Below, one piece after another: positions 25,162-38,952 of a DNA stretch of 64,000 nucleotides (its first letter is position 1; each line of letters starts with the position of its first letter). A program made the position numbers and the translations under genes. The stretch lies in assembly GCA_964007475.1 (NCBI GenBank), contig CAXFZM010000350.1, positions 186,001-250,000 on the forward strand, in the 5' to 3' direction. Origin of the DNA: Hybos culiciformis. Taxonomy: Eukaryota > Arthropoda > Insecta > Diptera > Hybotidae. The notes under the pieces are model-generated. The model was not told where the DNA came from. It did no database searches and worked only from the letters and a program-made list of their open reading frames with translations.

Positions 25162-26091
25162 CACATAAAATGTTGACTTTGGGCTGGTTTTTTGTTCATT
25201 ACTCGGGCTCCAGACCTCGGAGAACCTCCGTTTTTGGCTTAAATTAAAGGTCTAGAAATTACGCTTCTTTCTGTGCAATTTTTATGAAAATCGGTTTTCT
25301 AGATCCGGAGAAATAAACGATAAGGTGAGCAAACCCCCTAACTTTAACACATAAAATGTTGACTTTGGGCTGGTTTTTTGTTCATTACTCCGGCTCCAGA
25401 CCTCGGAGAACCTCCGTTTTTGGCTTAAATTAAAGGTCTAGAAATTACGCTTCTTTCTGTGCAATTTTTATGAAAATCGGTTTTCTAGATCCGGAGAAAT
25501 AAACGATAAGGTGAGCAAACCCCCTAACTTTAACACATAAAATGTTGACTTTGGGCTGGTTTTTTGTTCATTACTCCGGCTCCAGACCTCGGAGAACCTC
25601 CGTTTATGGCTTAAATTAAAGGTCTAGGAATTACGCTTCTTTCTGTGCAATTTTTATGTAAATCGGTTTTCTAGATCCGGAGAAATAAACGATAAGGTGA
25701 GCAAACCCCCTAACTTTAACACATAAAATGTTGACTTTGGGCTGGTTTTTTGTTCATTACTCCGGCTCCAGACTTCGGCGGACCTCCGTTTTTGGTTTAA
25801 ATTAAAGGTCTAGAAATTACGCTTCTTTCTGTGCAATTTTTATGAAAATCGGTTTTCTAGATCCGGAGAAATAAACGATAAGGTGAGCAAACCCCCTAAC
25901 TTTAACACATAAAATGTTGACTTTGGGCTGGTTTTTTGTTCATTACTCCGGCTCCAGACTTCGGCGGACCTCCGTTTTTGGTTTAAATTAAAGGTCTAGA
26001 AATTACGCTTCTTTCTGTGCAATTTTTATGAAAATCGGTTTTCTAGATCCGGAGAAATAAACGATAAGGTGAGCAAACCCCCTAACTTTAA

Positions 26092-26286
26092 CACATAAAA
26101 TGTTGACTTTGGGCTGGTTTTTTGTTCATTACTCCGGCTCCAGACCTTGGAGAACCTCCGTTTTTGGCTTAAATTAAAGGTCTAGAAATTACGCTTCTTT
26201 CTGTGCAATATTTATGAATCCGGAGAAATGCAATATTCTAGATCCGGAGAAATAAACGATAAGGTGAGCAAACCCCCTAACTTTAA
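26092..26286. repeat. 195-bp insertion monomer 2
   Basis: Same insertion, 1125 bp (six monomers plus 9) after the first. The monomers around copies 1 and 2 (ccttgg before, actcggg after) agree, indicating a six-monomer tandem duplication. Confidence 0.92.
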
Positions 26287-27960
26287 CACATAAAATGTTG
26301 ACTTTGGGCTGGTTTTTTGTTCATTACTCGGGCTCCAGACCTCGGAGAACCTCCGTTTTTGGCTTAAATTAAAGGTCTAGAAATTACGCTTCTTTCTGTG
26401 CAATTTTTATGAAAATCGGTTTTCTAGATCCGGAGAAATAAACGATAAGGTGAGCAAACCCCCTAACTTTAACACATAAAATGTTGACTTTGGGCTGGTT
26501 TTTTGTTCATTACTCCGGCTCCAGACCTCGGAGAACCTCCGTTTTTGGCTTAAATTAAAGGTCTAGAAATTACGCTTCTTTCTGTGCAATTTTTATGTAA
26601 ATCGGTTTTCTAGATCCGGAGAAATAAACGATAAGGTGAGCAAACCCCCTAACTTTAACACATAAAATGTTGACTTTGGGCTGGTTTTTTGTTCATTACT
26701 CGGGCTCCAGACCTCGGAGAACCTTCGTTTTTGGCTTAAATTAAAGGTCTAGAAATTACGCTTCTTTCTGTGCAATTTTTATGAAAATCGGTTTTCTAGA
26801 TCCGGAGAAATAAACGATAAGGTGAGCAAACCCCCTAACTTTAACACATAAAATGTTGACTTTGGGATGGTTTTTTGTTCATTACTCCGGCTCCAGACTT
26901 CGGAAAACCTCCGTTTTTGGCTTAAATTAAAGGTCTAGAAATTACGCTTCTTTCTGTGCAATTTTTATGAAAATCGGTTTTCTAGATCCGGAGAAATAAA
27001 CGATAAGGTGAGCAAACCCCCTAACTTTAACACATAAAATGTTGACTTTGGGCTGGTTTTTTGTTCATTTCTCCGGCTCCAGACCTCGGAGAACTTCCGT
27101 TTTTGGCTTAAATTAAAGGTCTAGAAATTACGCTTCTTTCTGTGCAATTTTTATGAAAATCGGTTTTCTAGATCCGGAGAAATAAACGATAAGGTGAGCA
27201 AACCCCCTAACTTTAACACATAAAATGTTGACTTTGGGCTGGTTTTTTGTTCATTACTCCGGCTCCAGACCTCGGAGAACTTCCGTTTTTGGCTTAAATT
27301 AAAGGTCTAGAAATTACGCTTCTTTCTGTGCAATTTTTATGAAAATCGGTTTTCTAGATCCGGAGAAATAAACGATAAGGTGAGCAAACCCCCTAACTTT
27401 AACACATAAAATGTTGACTTTGGGCTGGTTTTTTGTTCATTACTCCGGCTCCAGACCTCGGACAACCTCCGTTTATGGCTTAAATTAAAGGTCTAGGAAT
27501 TACGCTTCTTTCTGTGCAATTTTTATGTAAATCGGTTTTCTAGATCCGGAGAAATAAACGATAAGGTGAGCAAACCCCCTAACTTTAACACATAAAATGT
27601 TGACTTTGGGCTGGTTTTTTGTTCATTACTCCGGCTCCAGACCTCGGACAACCTCCGTTTATGGCTTAAATTAAAGGTCTAGGAATTACGCTTCTTTCTG
27701 TGCAATTTTTATGAAAATCGGTTTTCTAGATCCGGAGAAATAAACGATAAGGTGAGCAAACCCCCTAACTTTAACACATAAAATGTTGACTTTGGGCTGG
27801 TTTTTTGTTCATTACTCCGGCTCCAGACCTCGGACAACCTCCGTTTATGGCTTAAATTAAAGGTCTAGAAATTACGCTTCTTTCTGTGCAATTTTTATGA
27901 AAATCGGTTTTCTAGATCCGGAGAAATAAACGATAAGGTGAGCAAACCCCCTAACTTTAA

Positions 27961-28155
27961 CACATAAAATGTTGACTTTGGGCTGGTTTTTTGTTCATTA
28001 CTCCGGCTCCAGACCTCGGAGAACCTCCGTTTTTGGCTTAAATTAAAGGTCTAGAAATTACGCTTCTTTCTGTGCAATATTTATGAATCCGGAGAAATGC
28101 AATATTCTAGATCCGGAGAAATAAACGATAAGGTGAGCAAACCCCCTAACTTTAA
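27961..28155. repeat. 195-bp insertion monomer 3
   Basis: Same insertion; preceded by three C-type monomers (27403-27960) exactly as copy 5 is preceded by its last three. Confidence 0.92.
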
Positions 28156-31100
28156 CACATAAAATGTTGACTTTGGGCTGGTTTTTTGTTCATTACTCGG
28201 GCTCCAGACCTCGGAGAACCTCCGTTTTTGGCTTAAATTAAAGGTCTAGAAATTACGCTTCTTTCTGTGCAATTTTTATGAAAATCGGTTTTCTAGATCC
28301 GGAGAAATAAACGATAAGGTGAGCAAACCCCCTAACTTTAACACATAAAATGTTGACTTTGGGCTGGTTTTTTGTTCATTACTCCGGCTCCAGACCTCGG
28401 AGAACCTCCGTTTTTGGCTTAAATTAAAGGTCTAGAAATTACGCTTCTTTCTGTGCAATTTTTATGTAAATCGGTTTTCTAGATCCGGAGAAATAAACGA
28501 TAAGGTGAGCAAACCTCCTAACTTTAACACATAAAATGTTGACTTTGGGCTGGTTTTTTGTTCATTACTCCGGCTCCAGACCTCGGAGAACCTCCGTTTT
28601 TGGCTTAAATTAAAGGTCTAGAAATTACGCTTCTTTCTGTGCAATTTTTATGAAAATCGGTTTTCTAGATCCGGAGAAATAAACGATAAGGTGAGCAAAC
28701 CCCCTAACTTTAACACATAAAATGTTGACTTTGGGCTGGTTTTTTGTTCATTACTCCGGCTCCAGACCTCGGAGAACCTCCGTTTTTGGCTTAAATTAAA
28801 GGTCTAGAAATTACGCTTCTTTCTGTGCAATTTTTATGTAAATCGGTTTTCTAGATCCGGAGAAATAAACGATAAGGTGAGCAAACCCCCTAACTTTAAC
28901 ACATAAAATGTTGACTTTGGGCTGGTTTTTTGTTCATTACTCGGGCTCCAGACCTCGGAGAACCTTCGTTTTTGGCTTAAATTAAAGGTCTAGAAATTAC
29001 GCTTCTTTCTGTGCAATTTTTATGAAAATCGATTTTCTAGATCCGGAGAAATAAACGATAAGGTGAGCAAACCCCCTAACTTTAACACATAAAATGTTGA
29101 CTTTGGGCTGGTTTTTTGTTCATTACTCCGGCTCCAGACTTCGGAAAACCTCCGTTTTTGGCTTAAATTAAAGGTCTAGAAATTACGCTTCTTTCTGTGC
29201 AATTTTTATGAAAATCGGTTTTCTAGATCCGGAGAAATAAACGATAAGGTGAGCAAACCCCCTAACTTTAACACATAAAATGTTGACTTTGGGCTGGTTT
29301 TTTGTTCATTTCTCCGGCTCCAGACCTCGGAGAACTTCCGTTTTTGGCTTAAATTAAAGGTCTAGAAATTACGCTTCTTTCTGTGCAATTTTTATGAAAA
29401 TCGGTTTTCTAGATCCGGAGAAATAAACGATAAGGTGAGCAAACCCCCTAACTTTAACACATAAAATGTTGACTTTGGGCTGGTTTTTTGTTCATTACTC
29501 CGGCTCCAGACCTCGGAGAACTTCCGTTTTTGGCTTAAATTAAAGGTCTAGAAATTACGCTTCTTTCTGTGCAATTTTTATGAAAATCGGTTTTCTAGAT
29601 CCGGAGAAATAAACGATAAGGTGAGCAAACCCCCTAACTTTAACACATAAAATGTTGACTTTGGGCTGGTTTTTTGTTCATTACTCCGGCTCCAGACCTC
29701 GGACAACCTCCGTTTATGGCTTAAATTAAAGGTCTAGGAATTACGCTTCTTTCTGTGCAATTTTTATGTAAATCGGTTTTCTAGATCCGGAGAAATAAAC
29801 GATAAGGTGAGCAAACCCCCTAACTTTAACACATAAAATGTTGACTTTGGGCTGGTTTTTTGTTCATTACTCCGGCTCCAGACCTCGGAGAACCTCCGTT
29901 TTTGGCTTAAATTAAAGGTCTAGAAATTACGCTTCTTTCTGTGCAATTTTTATGTAAATCGGTTTTCTAGATCCGGAGAAATAAACGATAAGGTGAGCAA
30001 ACCCCCTAACTTTAACACATAAAATGTTGACTTTGGGCTGGTTTTTTGTTCATTACTCGGGCTCCAGACCTCGGAGAACCTTCGTTTTTGGCTTAAATTA
30101 AAGGTCTAGAAATTACGCTTCTTTCTGTGCAATTTTTATGAAAATCGGTTTTCTAGATCCGGAGAAATAAACGATAAGGTGAGCAAACCCCCTAACTTTA
30201 ACACATAAAATGTTGACTTTGGGCTGGTTTTTTGTTCATTACTCCGGCTCCAGACCTCGGAGAGCTTCCGTTTTTGGCTTAAATTAAAGGTCTAGAAATT
30301 ACGCTTCTTTCTGTGCAATTTTTATGAAAATCGGTTTTCTAGATCCGGAGAAATAAACGATAAGGTGAGCAAACCCCCTAACTTTAACACATAAAATGTT
30401 GACTTTGGGCTGGTTTTTTGTTCATTACTCCGGCTCCAGACCTCGGACAACCTCCGTTTATGGCTTAAATTAAAGGTCTAGGAATTACGCTTCTTTCTGT
30501 GCAATTTTTATGTAAATCGGTTTTCTAGATCCGGAGAAATAAACGATAAGGTGAGCAAACCCCCTAACTTTAACACATAAAATGTTGACTTTGGGCTGGT
30601 TTTTTGTTCATTACTCGGGCTCCAGACCTCGGAGAACCTTCGTTTTTGGCTTAAATTAAAGGTCTAGAAATTACGCTTCTTTCTGTGCAATTTTTATGAA
30701 AATCGGTTTTCTAGATCCGGAGAAATAAACGATAAGGTGAGCAAACCCCCTAACTTTAACACATAAAATGTTGACTTTGGGCTGGTTTTTTGTTCATTAC
30801 TCCGGCTCCAGACCTCGGAGAACCTCCGTTTTTGGCTTAAATTAAAGGTCTAGAAATTACGCTTCTTTCTGTGCAATTTTTATGTAAATCGGTTTTCTAG
30901 ATCCGGAGAAATAAACGATAAGGTGAGCAAACCCCCTAACTTTAACACATAAAATGTTGACTTTGGGCTGGTTTTTTGTTCATTACTCCGGCTCCAGACC
31001 TCGGAGAACCTTCGTTTTTGGCTTAAATTAAAGGTCTAGAAATTACGCTTCTTTCTCTGCAATTTTTATGAAAATCGGTTATCTAGATCCGGAGAAATAA

Positions 31101-32805
31101 ACGATAAGGTGAGCAAACCCCCTAACTTTAACACATAAAATGTTGACTTTGGGCTGGTTTTTTGTTCATTACTCCGGCTCCAGACTTCGGAAAACCTCCG
31201 TTTTTGGCTTAAATTAAAGGTCTAGAAATTACGCTTCTTTCTGTGCAATTTTAATGAAAATCGGTTTTCTAGATCCGGAGAAATAAACGATAAGGTGAGC
31301 AAACCCCCTAACTTTAACACATAAAATGTTGACTTTGGGCTGGTTTTTTGTTCATTACTCCGGCTCCAGACCTCGGAGAACCTCCGTTTTTGGCTTAAAT
31401 TAAAGGTCTAGAAATTACGCTTCTTTCTGTGCAAATTTTATGTAAATCGGTTTTCTAGATCCGGAGAAATAAACGATAAGGTGAGCAAACCCCCTAACTT
31501 TAACACATAAAATGTTGACTTTGGGCTGGTTTTTTGTTCATTACTCGGGCTCCAGACCTCGGAGAACCTTCGTTTTTGGCTTAAATTAAAGGTCTAGAAA
31601 TTACGCTTCTTTCTGTGCAATTTTTATGAAAATCGGTTTTCTAGATCCGGAGAAATAAACGATAAGGTGAGCAAACCCCCTAACTTTAACACATAAAATG
31701 TTGACTTTGGGCTGGTTTTTTGTTCATTACTCCGGCTCCAGACCTCGGAGAACCTCCGTCTTTGGCTTAAATTAAAGTTCTAGAAATTACGCTTCTTTCT
31801 GTGCAATTTTTATGAAAATCGGTTTTCTAGATCCGGAGAAATAAACGATAAGGTGAGCAAACCCCCTAACTTTAACACATAAAATGTTGACTTTGGGCTG
31901 GTTTTTTGTTCATTACTCCGGCTCCAGACCTCGGAGAACTTCCGTTTTTGGCTTAAATTAAAGGTCTAGAAATTACGCTTCTTTCTGTGCAATTTTTATG
32001 AAAATCGGTTTTCTAGATCCGGAGAAATAAACGATAAGGTGAGCAAACCCCCTAACTTTAACACATAAAATGTTGACTTTGGGCTGGTTTTTTGTTCATT
32101 ACTCCGGCTCCAGACCTCGGACAACCTCCGTTTATGGCTTAAATTAAAGGTCTAGGAATTACGCTTCTTTCTGTGCAATTTTTATGAAAATCGGTTCTCT
32201 AGATCCGGAGAAGTAAACGATAAGGTGAGCAAACCCCCTAGCTTTAACACATAAAATGTTGACTTTGGGCTGGTTTTTTGTTCATTACTCCGGCTCCAGA
32301 CTTCGGCGGACCTCCGTTTTTGGCTTAAATTAAAGGTCTAGAAATTACGCTTCTTTCTGTGCAATTTTTATGTAAATCGGTTTTCTAGATCCGGAGAAAT
32401 AAACGATAAGGTGAGCAAACCCCCTAACTTTAGCATATAAAATGTTGACTTTGGGCTGGTTTTTTGTTCATTACTCCGGCTCCAGACTTCGGCGGACCTC
32501 CGTTTTTGGCTTAAATTAAAGGTCTAGAAATTACGCTTCTTTCTGTGCAATTTTTATGAAAATCGGTTTTCTAGATCCGGAGAAATAAACGATAAGGTGA
32601 GCAAACCCCCTAACTGTAACACATAAAATGTTGACTTTGGGCTGGTTTTTTGTTCATTACTCCGGCTCTAGACCTCGGAGAACCTCCGTTTTTGGCTTAA
32701 ATTAAAGGTCTAGAAATTACGCTTCTTTCTGTGCAATTTTTATGAAAATCGGTTTTCTAGATCCGGAGAAATAAACGATAAGGTGAGCAAACCCCCTAAC
32801 TTTAA

Positions 32806-33000
32806 CACATAAAATGTTGACTTTGGGCTGGTTTTTTGTTCATTACTCCGGCTCCAGACCTCGGAGAACCTCCGTTTTTGGCTTAAATTAAAGGTCTAGA
32901 AATTACGCTTCTTTCTGTGCAATATTTATGAATCCGGAGAAATGCAATATTCTAGATCCGGAGAAATAAACGATAAGGTGAGCAAACCCCCTAACTTTAA
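32806..33000. repeat. 195-bp insertion monomer 4
   Basis: Same insertion; preceded by the ctgtaacac/ctctagacc monomer that also precedes copies 6, 8, 9 and 11. Confidence 0.92.
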
Positions 33001-34116
33001 CACATAAAATGTTGACTTTGGGCTGGTTTTTTGTTCATTACTCGGGCTCCAGACCTCGGAGAACCTCCGTTTTTGGCTTAAATTAAAGGTCTAGAAATTA
33101 CGCTTCTTTCTGTGCAATTTTTATGAAAATCGGTTTTCTAGATCCGGAGAAATAAACGATAAGGTGAGCAAACCCCCTAACTTTAACACATAAAATGTTG
33201 ACTTTGGGCTGGTTTTTTGTTCATTACTCCGGCTCCAGACCTCGGAGAACCTCCGTTTTTGGCTTAAATTAAAGGTCTAGAAATTACGCTTCTTTCTGTG
33301 CAATTTTTATGTAAATCGGTTTTCTAGATCCGGAGAAATAAACGATAAGGTGAGCAAACCCCCTAACTTTAACACATAAAATGTTGACTTTGGGCTGGTT
33401 TTTTGTTCATTACTCGGGCTCCAGACCTCGGAGAACCTTCGTTTTTGGCTTAAATTAAAGGTCTAGAAATTACGCTTCTTTCTGTGCAATTTTTATGAAA
33501 ATCGGTTTTCTAGATCCGGAGAAATAAACGATAAGGTGAGCAAACCCCCTAACTATAACACATAAAATGTTGACTTTGGGCTGGTTTTTTGTTCATTACT
33601 CCGGCTCCAGACTTCGGAAAACCTCCGTTTTTGGCTTAAATTAAAGGTCTAGAAATTACGCTTCTTTCTGTGCAATTTTTATGAAAATCGGTTTTCTAGA
33701 TCCGGAGAAATAAACGATAAGGTGAGCAAACCCCCTAACTTTAACACATAAAATGTTGACTTTGGGCTGGTTTTTTGTTCATTTCTCCGGCTCCAGACCT
33801 CGGAGAACTTCCGTTTTTGGCTTAAATTAAAGGTCTAGAAATTACGCTTCTTTCTGTGCAATTTTTATGAAAATCGGTTTTCTAGATCCGGAGAAATAAA
33901 CGATAAGGTGAGCAAACCCCCTAACTTTAACACATAAAATGTTGACTTTGGGCTGGTTTTTTGTTCATTACTCCGGCTCCAGACCTCGGAGAACTTCCGT
34001 TTTTGGCTTAAATTAAAGGTCTAGAAATTACGCTTCTTTCTGTGCAATTTTTATGAAAATCGGTTTTCTAGATCCGGAGAAATAAACGATAAGGTGAGCA
34101 AACCCCCTAACTTTAA

Positions 34117-35790
34117 CACATAAAATGTTGACTTTGGGCTGGTTTTTTGTTCATTACTCCGGCTCCAGACCTCGGACAACCTCCGTTTATGGCTTAAATT
34201 AAAGGTCTAGGAATTACGCTTCTTTCTGTGCAATTTTTATGTAAATCGGTTTTCTAGATCCGGAGAAATAAACGATAAGGTGAGCAAACCCCCTAACTTT
34301 AACACATAAAATGTTGACTTTGGGCTGGTTTTTTGTTCATTACTCGGGCTCCAGACCTCGGAGAACCTTCGTTTTTGGCTTAAATTAAAGGTCTAGAAAT
34401 TACGCTTCTTTCTGTGCAATTTTTATGAAAATCGGTTTTCTAGATCCGGAGAAATAAACGATAAGGTGAGCAAACCCCCTAACTTTAACACATAAAATGT
34501 TGACTTTGGGCTGGTTTTTTGTTCATTACTCCGGCTCCAGACCTCGGAGAACCTCCGTTTTTGGCTTAAATTAAAGGTCTAGAAATTACGCTTCTTTCTG
34601 TGCAATTTTTATGAAAATCGGTTTTCTAGATCCGGAGAAATAAACGATAAGGTGAGCAAACCCCCTAACTTTAACACATAAAATGTTGACTTTGGGCTGG
34701 TTTTTTGTTCATTACTCCGGCTCCAGACCTCGGAGAACCTCCGTTTTTGGCTTAAATTAAAGGTCTAGAAATTACGCTTCTTTCTATGCAATTTTAATGA
34801 AAATCGGTTTTCTAGATCCGGAGAAATAAACGATAAGGTGAGCAAACCCCCTAACTTTAACACATAAAATGTTGACTTTGGGCTGGTTTTTTGTTCATTA
34901 CTCCGGCTCCAGACTTCGGAAAACCTCCGTTTTTGGCTTAAATTAAAGGTCTAGAAATTACGCTTCTTTCTGTGCAATTTTTATGAAAATCGGTTTTCTA
35001 GATCCGGAGAAATAAACGATAAGGTGAGCAAACCCCCTAACTTTAACACATAAAATGTTGACTTTGGGCTGGTTTTTTGTTCATTTCTCCGGCTCCAGAC
35101 CTCGGAGAACTTCCGTTTTTGGCTTAAATTAAAGGTCTAGAAATTACGCTTCTTTCTGTGCAATTTTTATGAAAATCGGTTTTCTAGATCCGGAGAAATA
35201 AACGATAAGGTGAGCAAACCCCCTAACTTTAACACATAAAATGTTGACTTTGGGCTGGTTTTTTGTTCATTACTCCGGCTCCAGACCTCGGAGAACTTCC
35301 GTTTTTGGCTTAAATTAAAGGTCTAGAAATTACGCTTCTTTCTGTGCAATTTTTATGAAAATCGGTTTTCTAGATCCGGAGAAATAAACGATAAGGTGAG
35401 CAAACCCCCTAACTTTAACACATAAAATGTTGACTTTGGGCTGGTTTTTTGTTCATTTCTCCGGCTCCAGACCTCGGAGAACTTCCGTTTTTGGCTTAAA
35501 TTAAAGGTCTAGAAATTACGCTTCTTTCTGTGCAATTTTTATGAAAATCGGTTTTCTAGATCCGGAGAAATAAACGATAAGGTGAGCAAACCCCCTAACT
35601 TTAACACATAAAATGTTGACTTTGGGCTGGTTTTTTGTTCATTACTCCGGCTCCAGACCTCGGAGAACTTCCGTTTTTGGCTTAAATTAAAGGTCTAGAA
35701 ATTACGCTTCTTTCTGTGCAATTTTTATGAAAATCGGTTTTCTAGATCCGGAGAAATAAACGATAAGGTGAGCAAACCCCCTAACTTTAA
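34117..35790. repeat. nine-monomer higher-order unit
   Basis: Begins at a C-type monomer and is exactly 1674 bp. It contains the rare ctatgca/ttttaatg monomer (34784), then cttcggaaaacc, and a catttctccgg/acttccg pair present twice (near 35085 and 372 bp later). Confidence 0.85.
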
Positions 35791-37092
35791 CACATAAAAT
35801 GTTGACTTTGGGCTGGTTTTTTGTTCATTACTCCGGCTCCAGACCTCGGACAACCTCCGTTTATGGCTTAAATTAAAGGTCTAGGAATTACGCTTCTTTC
35901 TGTGCAATTTTTATGTAAATCGGTTTTCTAGATCCGGAGAAATAAACGATAAGGTGAGCAAACCCCCTAACTTTAACACATAAAATGTTGACTTTGGGCT
36001 GGTTTTTTGTTCATTACTCGGGCTCCAGACCTCGGAGAACCTTCGTTTTTGGCTTAAATTAAAGGTCTAGAAATTACGCTTCTTTCTGTGCAATTTTTAT
36101 GAAAATCGGTTTTCTAGATCCGGAGAAATAAACGATAAGGTGAGCAAACCCCCTAACTTTAACACATAAAATGTTGACTTTGGGCTGGTTTTTTGTTCAT
36201 TACTCCGGCTCCAGACCTCGGAGAACCTCCGTTTTTGGCTTAAATTAAAGGTCTAGAAATTACGCTTCTTTCTGTGCAATTTTTATGAAAATCGGTTTTC
36301 TAGATCCGGAGAAATAAACGATAAGGTGAGCAAACCCCCTAACTTTAACACATAAAATGTTGACTTTGGGCTGGTTTTTTGTTCATTACTCCGGCTCCAG
36401 ACCTCGGAGAACCTCCGTTTTTGGCTTAAATTAAAGGTCTAGAAATTACGCTTCTTTCTATGCAATTTTAATGAAAATCGGTTTTCTAGATCCGGAGAAA
36501 TAAACGATAAGGTGAGCAAACCCCCTAACTTTAACACATAAAATGTTGACTTTGGGCTGGTTTTTTGTTCATTACTCCGGCTCCAGACTTCGGAAAACCT
36601 CCGTTTTTGGCTTAAATTAAAGGTCTAGAAATTACGCTTCTTTCTGTGCAATTTTTATGAAAATCGGTTTTCTAGATCCGGAGAAATAAACGATAAGGTG
36701 AGCAAACCCCCTAACTTTAACACATAAAATGTTGACTTTGGGCTGGTTTTTTGTTCATTTCTCCGGCTCCAGACCTCGGAGAACTTCCGTTTTTGGCTTA
36801 AATTAAAGGTCTAGAAATTACGCTTCTTTCTGTGCAATTTTTATGAAAATCGGTTTTCTAGATCCGGAGAAATAAACGATAAGGTGAGCAAACCCCCTAA
36901 CTTTAACACATAAAATGTTGACTTTGGGCTGGTTTTTTGTTCATTACTCCGGCTCCAGACCTCGGAGAACTTCCGTTTTTGGCTTAAATTAAAGGTCTAG
37001 AAATTACGCTTCTTTCTGTGCAATTTTTATGAAAATCGGTTTTCTAGATCCGGAGAAATAAACGATAAGGTGAGCAAACCCCCTAACTTTAA
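35791..37092. repeat. seven-monomer higher-order unit
   Basis: Tandem copy of the preceding unit, 1302 bp, with ctatgca at 36458 and the catttctccgg/acttccg pair only once. The two units therefore differ by one two-monomer (372-bp) expansion or loss. A third unit starts at 37093 with another C-type monomer but then diverges. Confidence 0.85.
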
Positions 37093-38952
37093 CACATAAA
37101 ATGTTGACTTTGGGCTGGTTTTTTGTTCATTACTCCGGCTCCAGACCTCGGACAACCTCCGTTTATGGCTTAAATTAAAGGTCTAGGAATTACGCTTCTT
37201 TCTGTGCAATTTTTATGTAAATCGGTTTTCTAGATCCGGAGAAATAAACGATAAGGTGAGCAAACCCCCTAACTTTAACACATAAAATGTTGACTTTGGG
37301 CTGGTTTTTTGTTCATTACTCGGGCTCCAGACCTCGGAGAACCTTCGTTTTTGGCTTAAATTAAAGGTCTAGAAATTACGCTTCTTTCTGTGCAATTTTT
37401 ATGAAAATCGGTTTTCTAGATCCGGAGAAATAAACGATAAGGTGAGCAAACCCCCTAACTTTAACACATAAAATGTTGACTTTGGGCTGGTTTTTTGTTC
37501 ATTACTCCGGCTCCAGACCTCGGAGAACCTCCGTTTTTGGCTTAAATTAAAGGTCTAGAAATTACGCTTCTTTCTGTGCAATTTTTATGTAAATCGGTTT
37601 TCTAGATCCGGAGAAATAAACGATAAGGTGAGCAAACCCCCTAACTTTAACACATAAAATGTTGACTTTGGGCTGGTTTTTTGTTCATTACTCGGGCTCC
37701 AGACCTCGGAGAACCTTCGTTTTTGGCTTAAATTAAAGGTCTAGAAATTACGCTTCTTTCTGTGCAATTTTTATGAAAATCGGTTTTCTAGATCCGGAGA
37801 AATAAACGATAAGGTGAGCAAACCCCCTAACTTTAACACATAAAATGTTGACTTTGGGCTGGTTTTTTGTTCATTACTCCGGCTCCAGACCTCGGAGAAC
37901 CTCCGTTTTTGGCTTAAATTAAAGGTCTAGAAATTACGCTTCTTTCTGTGCAATTTTTATGAAAATCGGTTTTCTAGATCCGGAGAAATAAACGATAAGG
38001 TGAGCAAACCCCCTAACTTTAACACATAAAATGTTGACTTTGGGCTGGTTTTTTGTTCATTACTCCGGCTCCAGACCTCGGAGAACTTCCGTTTTTGGCT
38101 TAAATTAAAGGTCTAGAAATTACGCTTCTTTATGTGCAATTTTTATGAAAATCGGTTTTCTAGATCCGGAGAAATAAACGATAAGGTGAGCAAACCCCCT
38201 AACTTTAACACATAAAATGTTGACTTTGGGCTGGTTTTTTGTTCATTACTCCGGCTCCAGACCTCGGACAACCTCCGTTTATGGCTTAAATTAAAGGTCT
38301 AGGAATTACGCTTCTTTCTGTGCAATTTTTATGAAAATCGGTTCTCTAGATCCGGAGAAGTAAACGATAAGGTGAGCAAACCCCCTAGCTTTAACACATA
38401 AAATGTTGACTTTGGGCTGGTTTTTTGTTCATTACTCCGGCTCCAGACTTCGGCGGACCTCCGTTTTTGGCTTAAATTAAAGGTCTAGAAATTACGCTTC
38501 TTTCTGTGCAATTTTTATGTAAATCGGTTTTCTAGATCCGGAGAAATAAACGATAAGGTGAGCAAACCCCCTAACTTTAACACATAAAATGTTGACTTTG
38601 GGCTGGTTTTTTGTTCATTACTCCGGCTCCAGACTTCGGCGGACCTCCGTTTTTGGCTTAAATTAAAGGTCTAGAAATTACGCTTCTTTCTGTGCAATTT
38701 TTATGAAAATCGGTTTTCTAGATCCGGAGAAATAAACGATAAGGTGAGCAAACCCCCTAACTTTAACACATAAAATGTTGACTTTGGGCTGGTTTTTTGT
38801 TCATTACTCCGGCTCCAGACCTCGGCGAACCTCCGTTTTTGGCTTAAATTAAAGGTCTAGAAATTACGCTTCTTTCTGTGCAATTTTTATGAAAATCGGT
38901 TTTCTAGATCCGGAGAAATAAACGATAAGGTGAGCAAACCCCCTAACTTTAA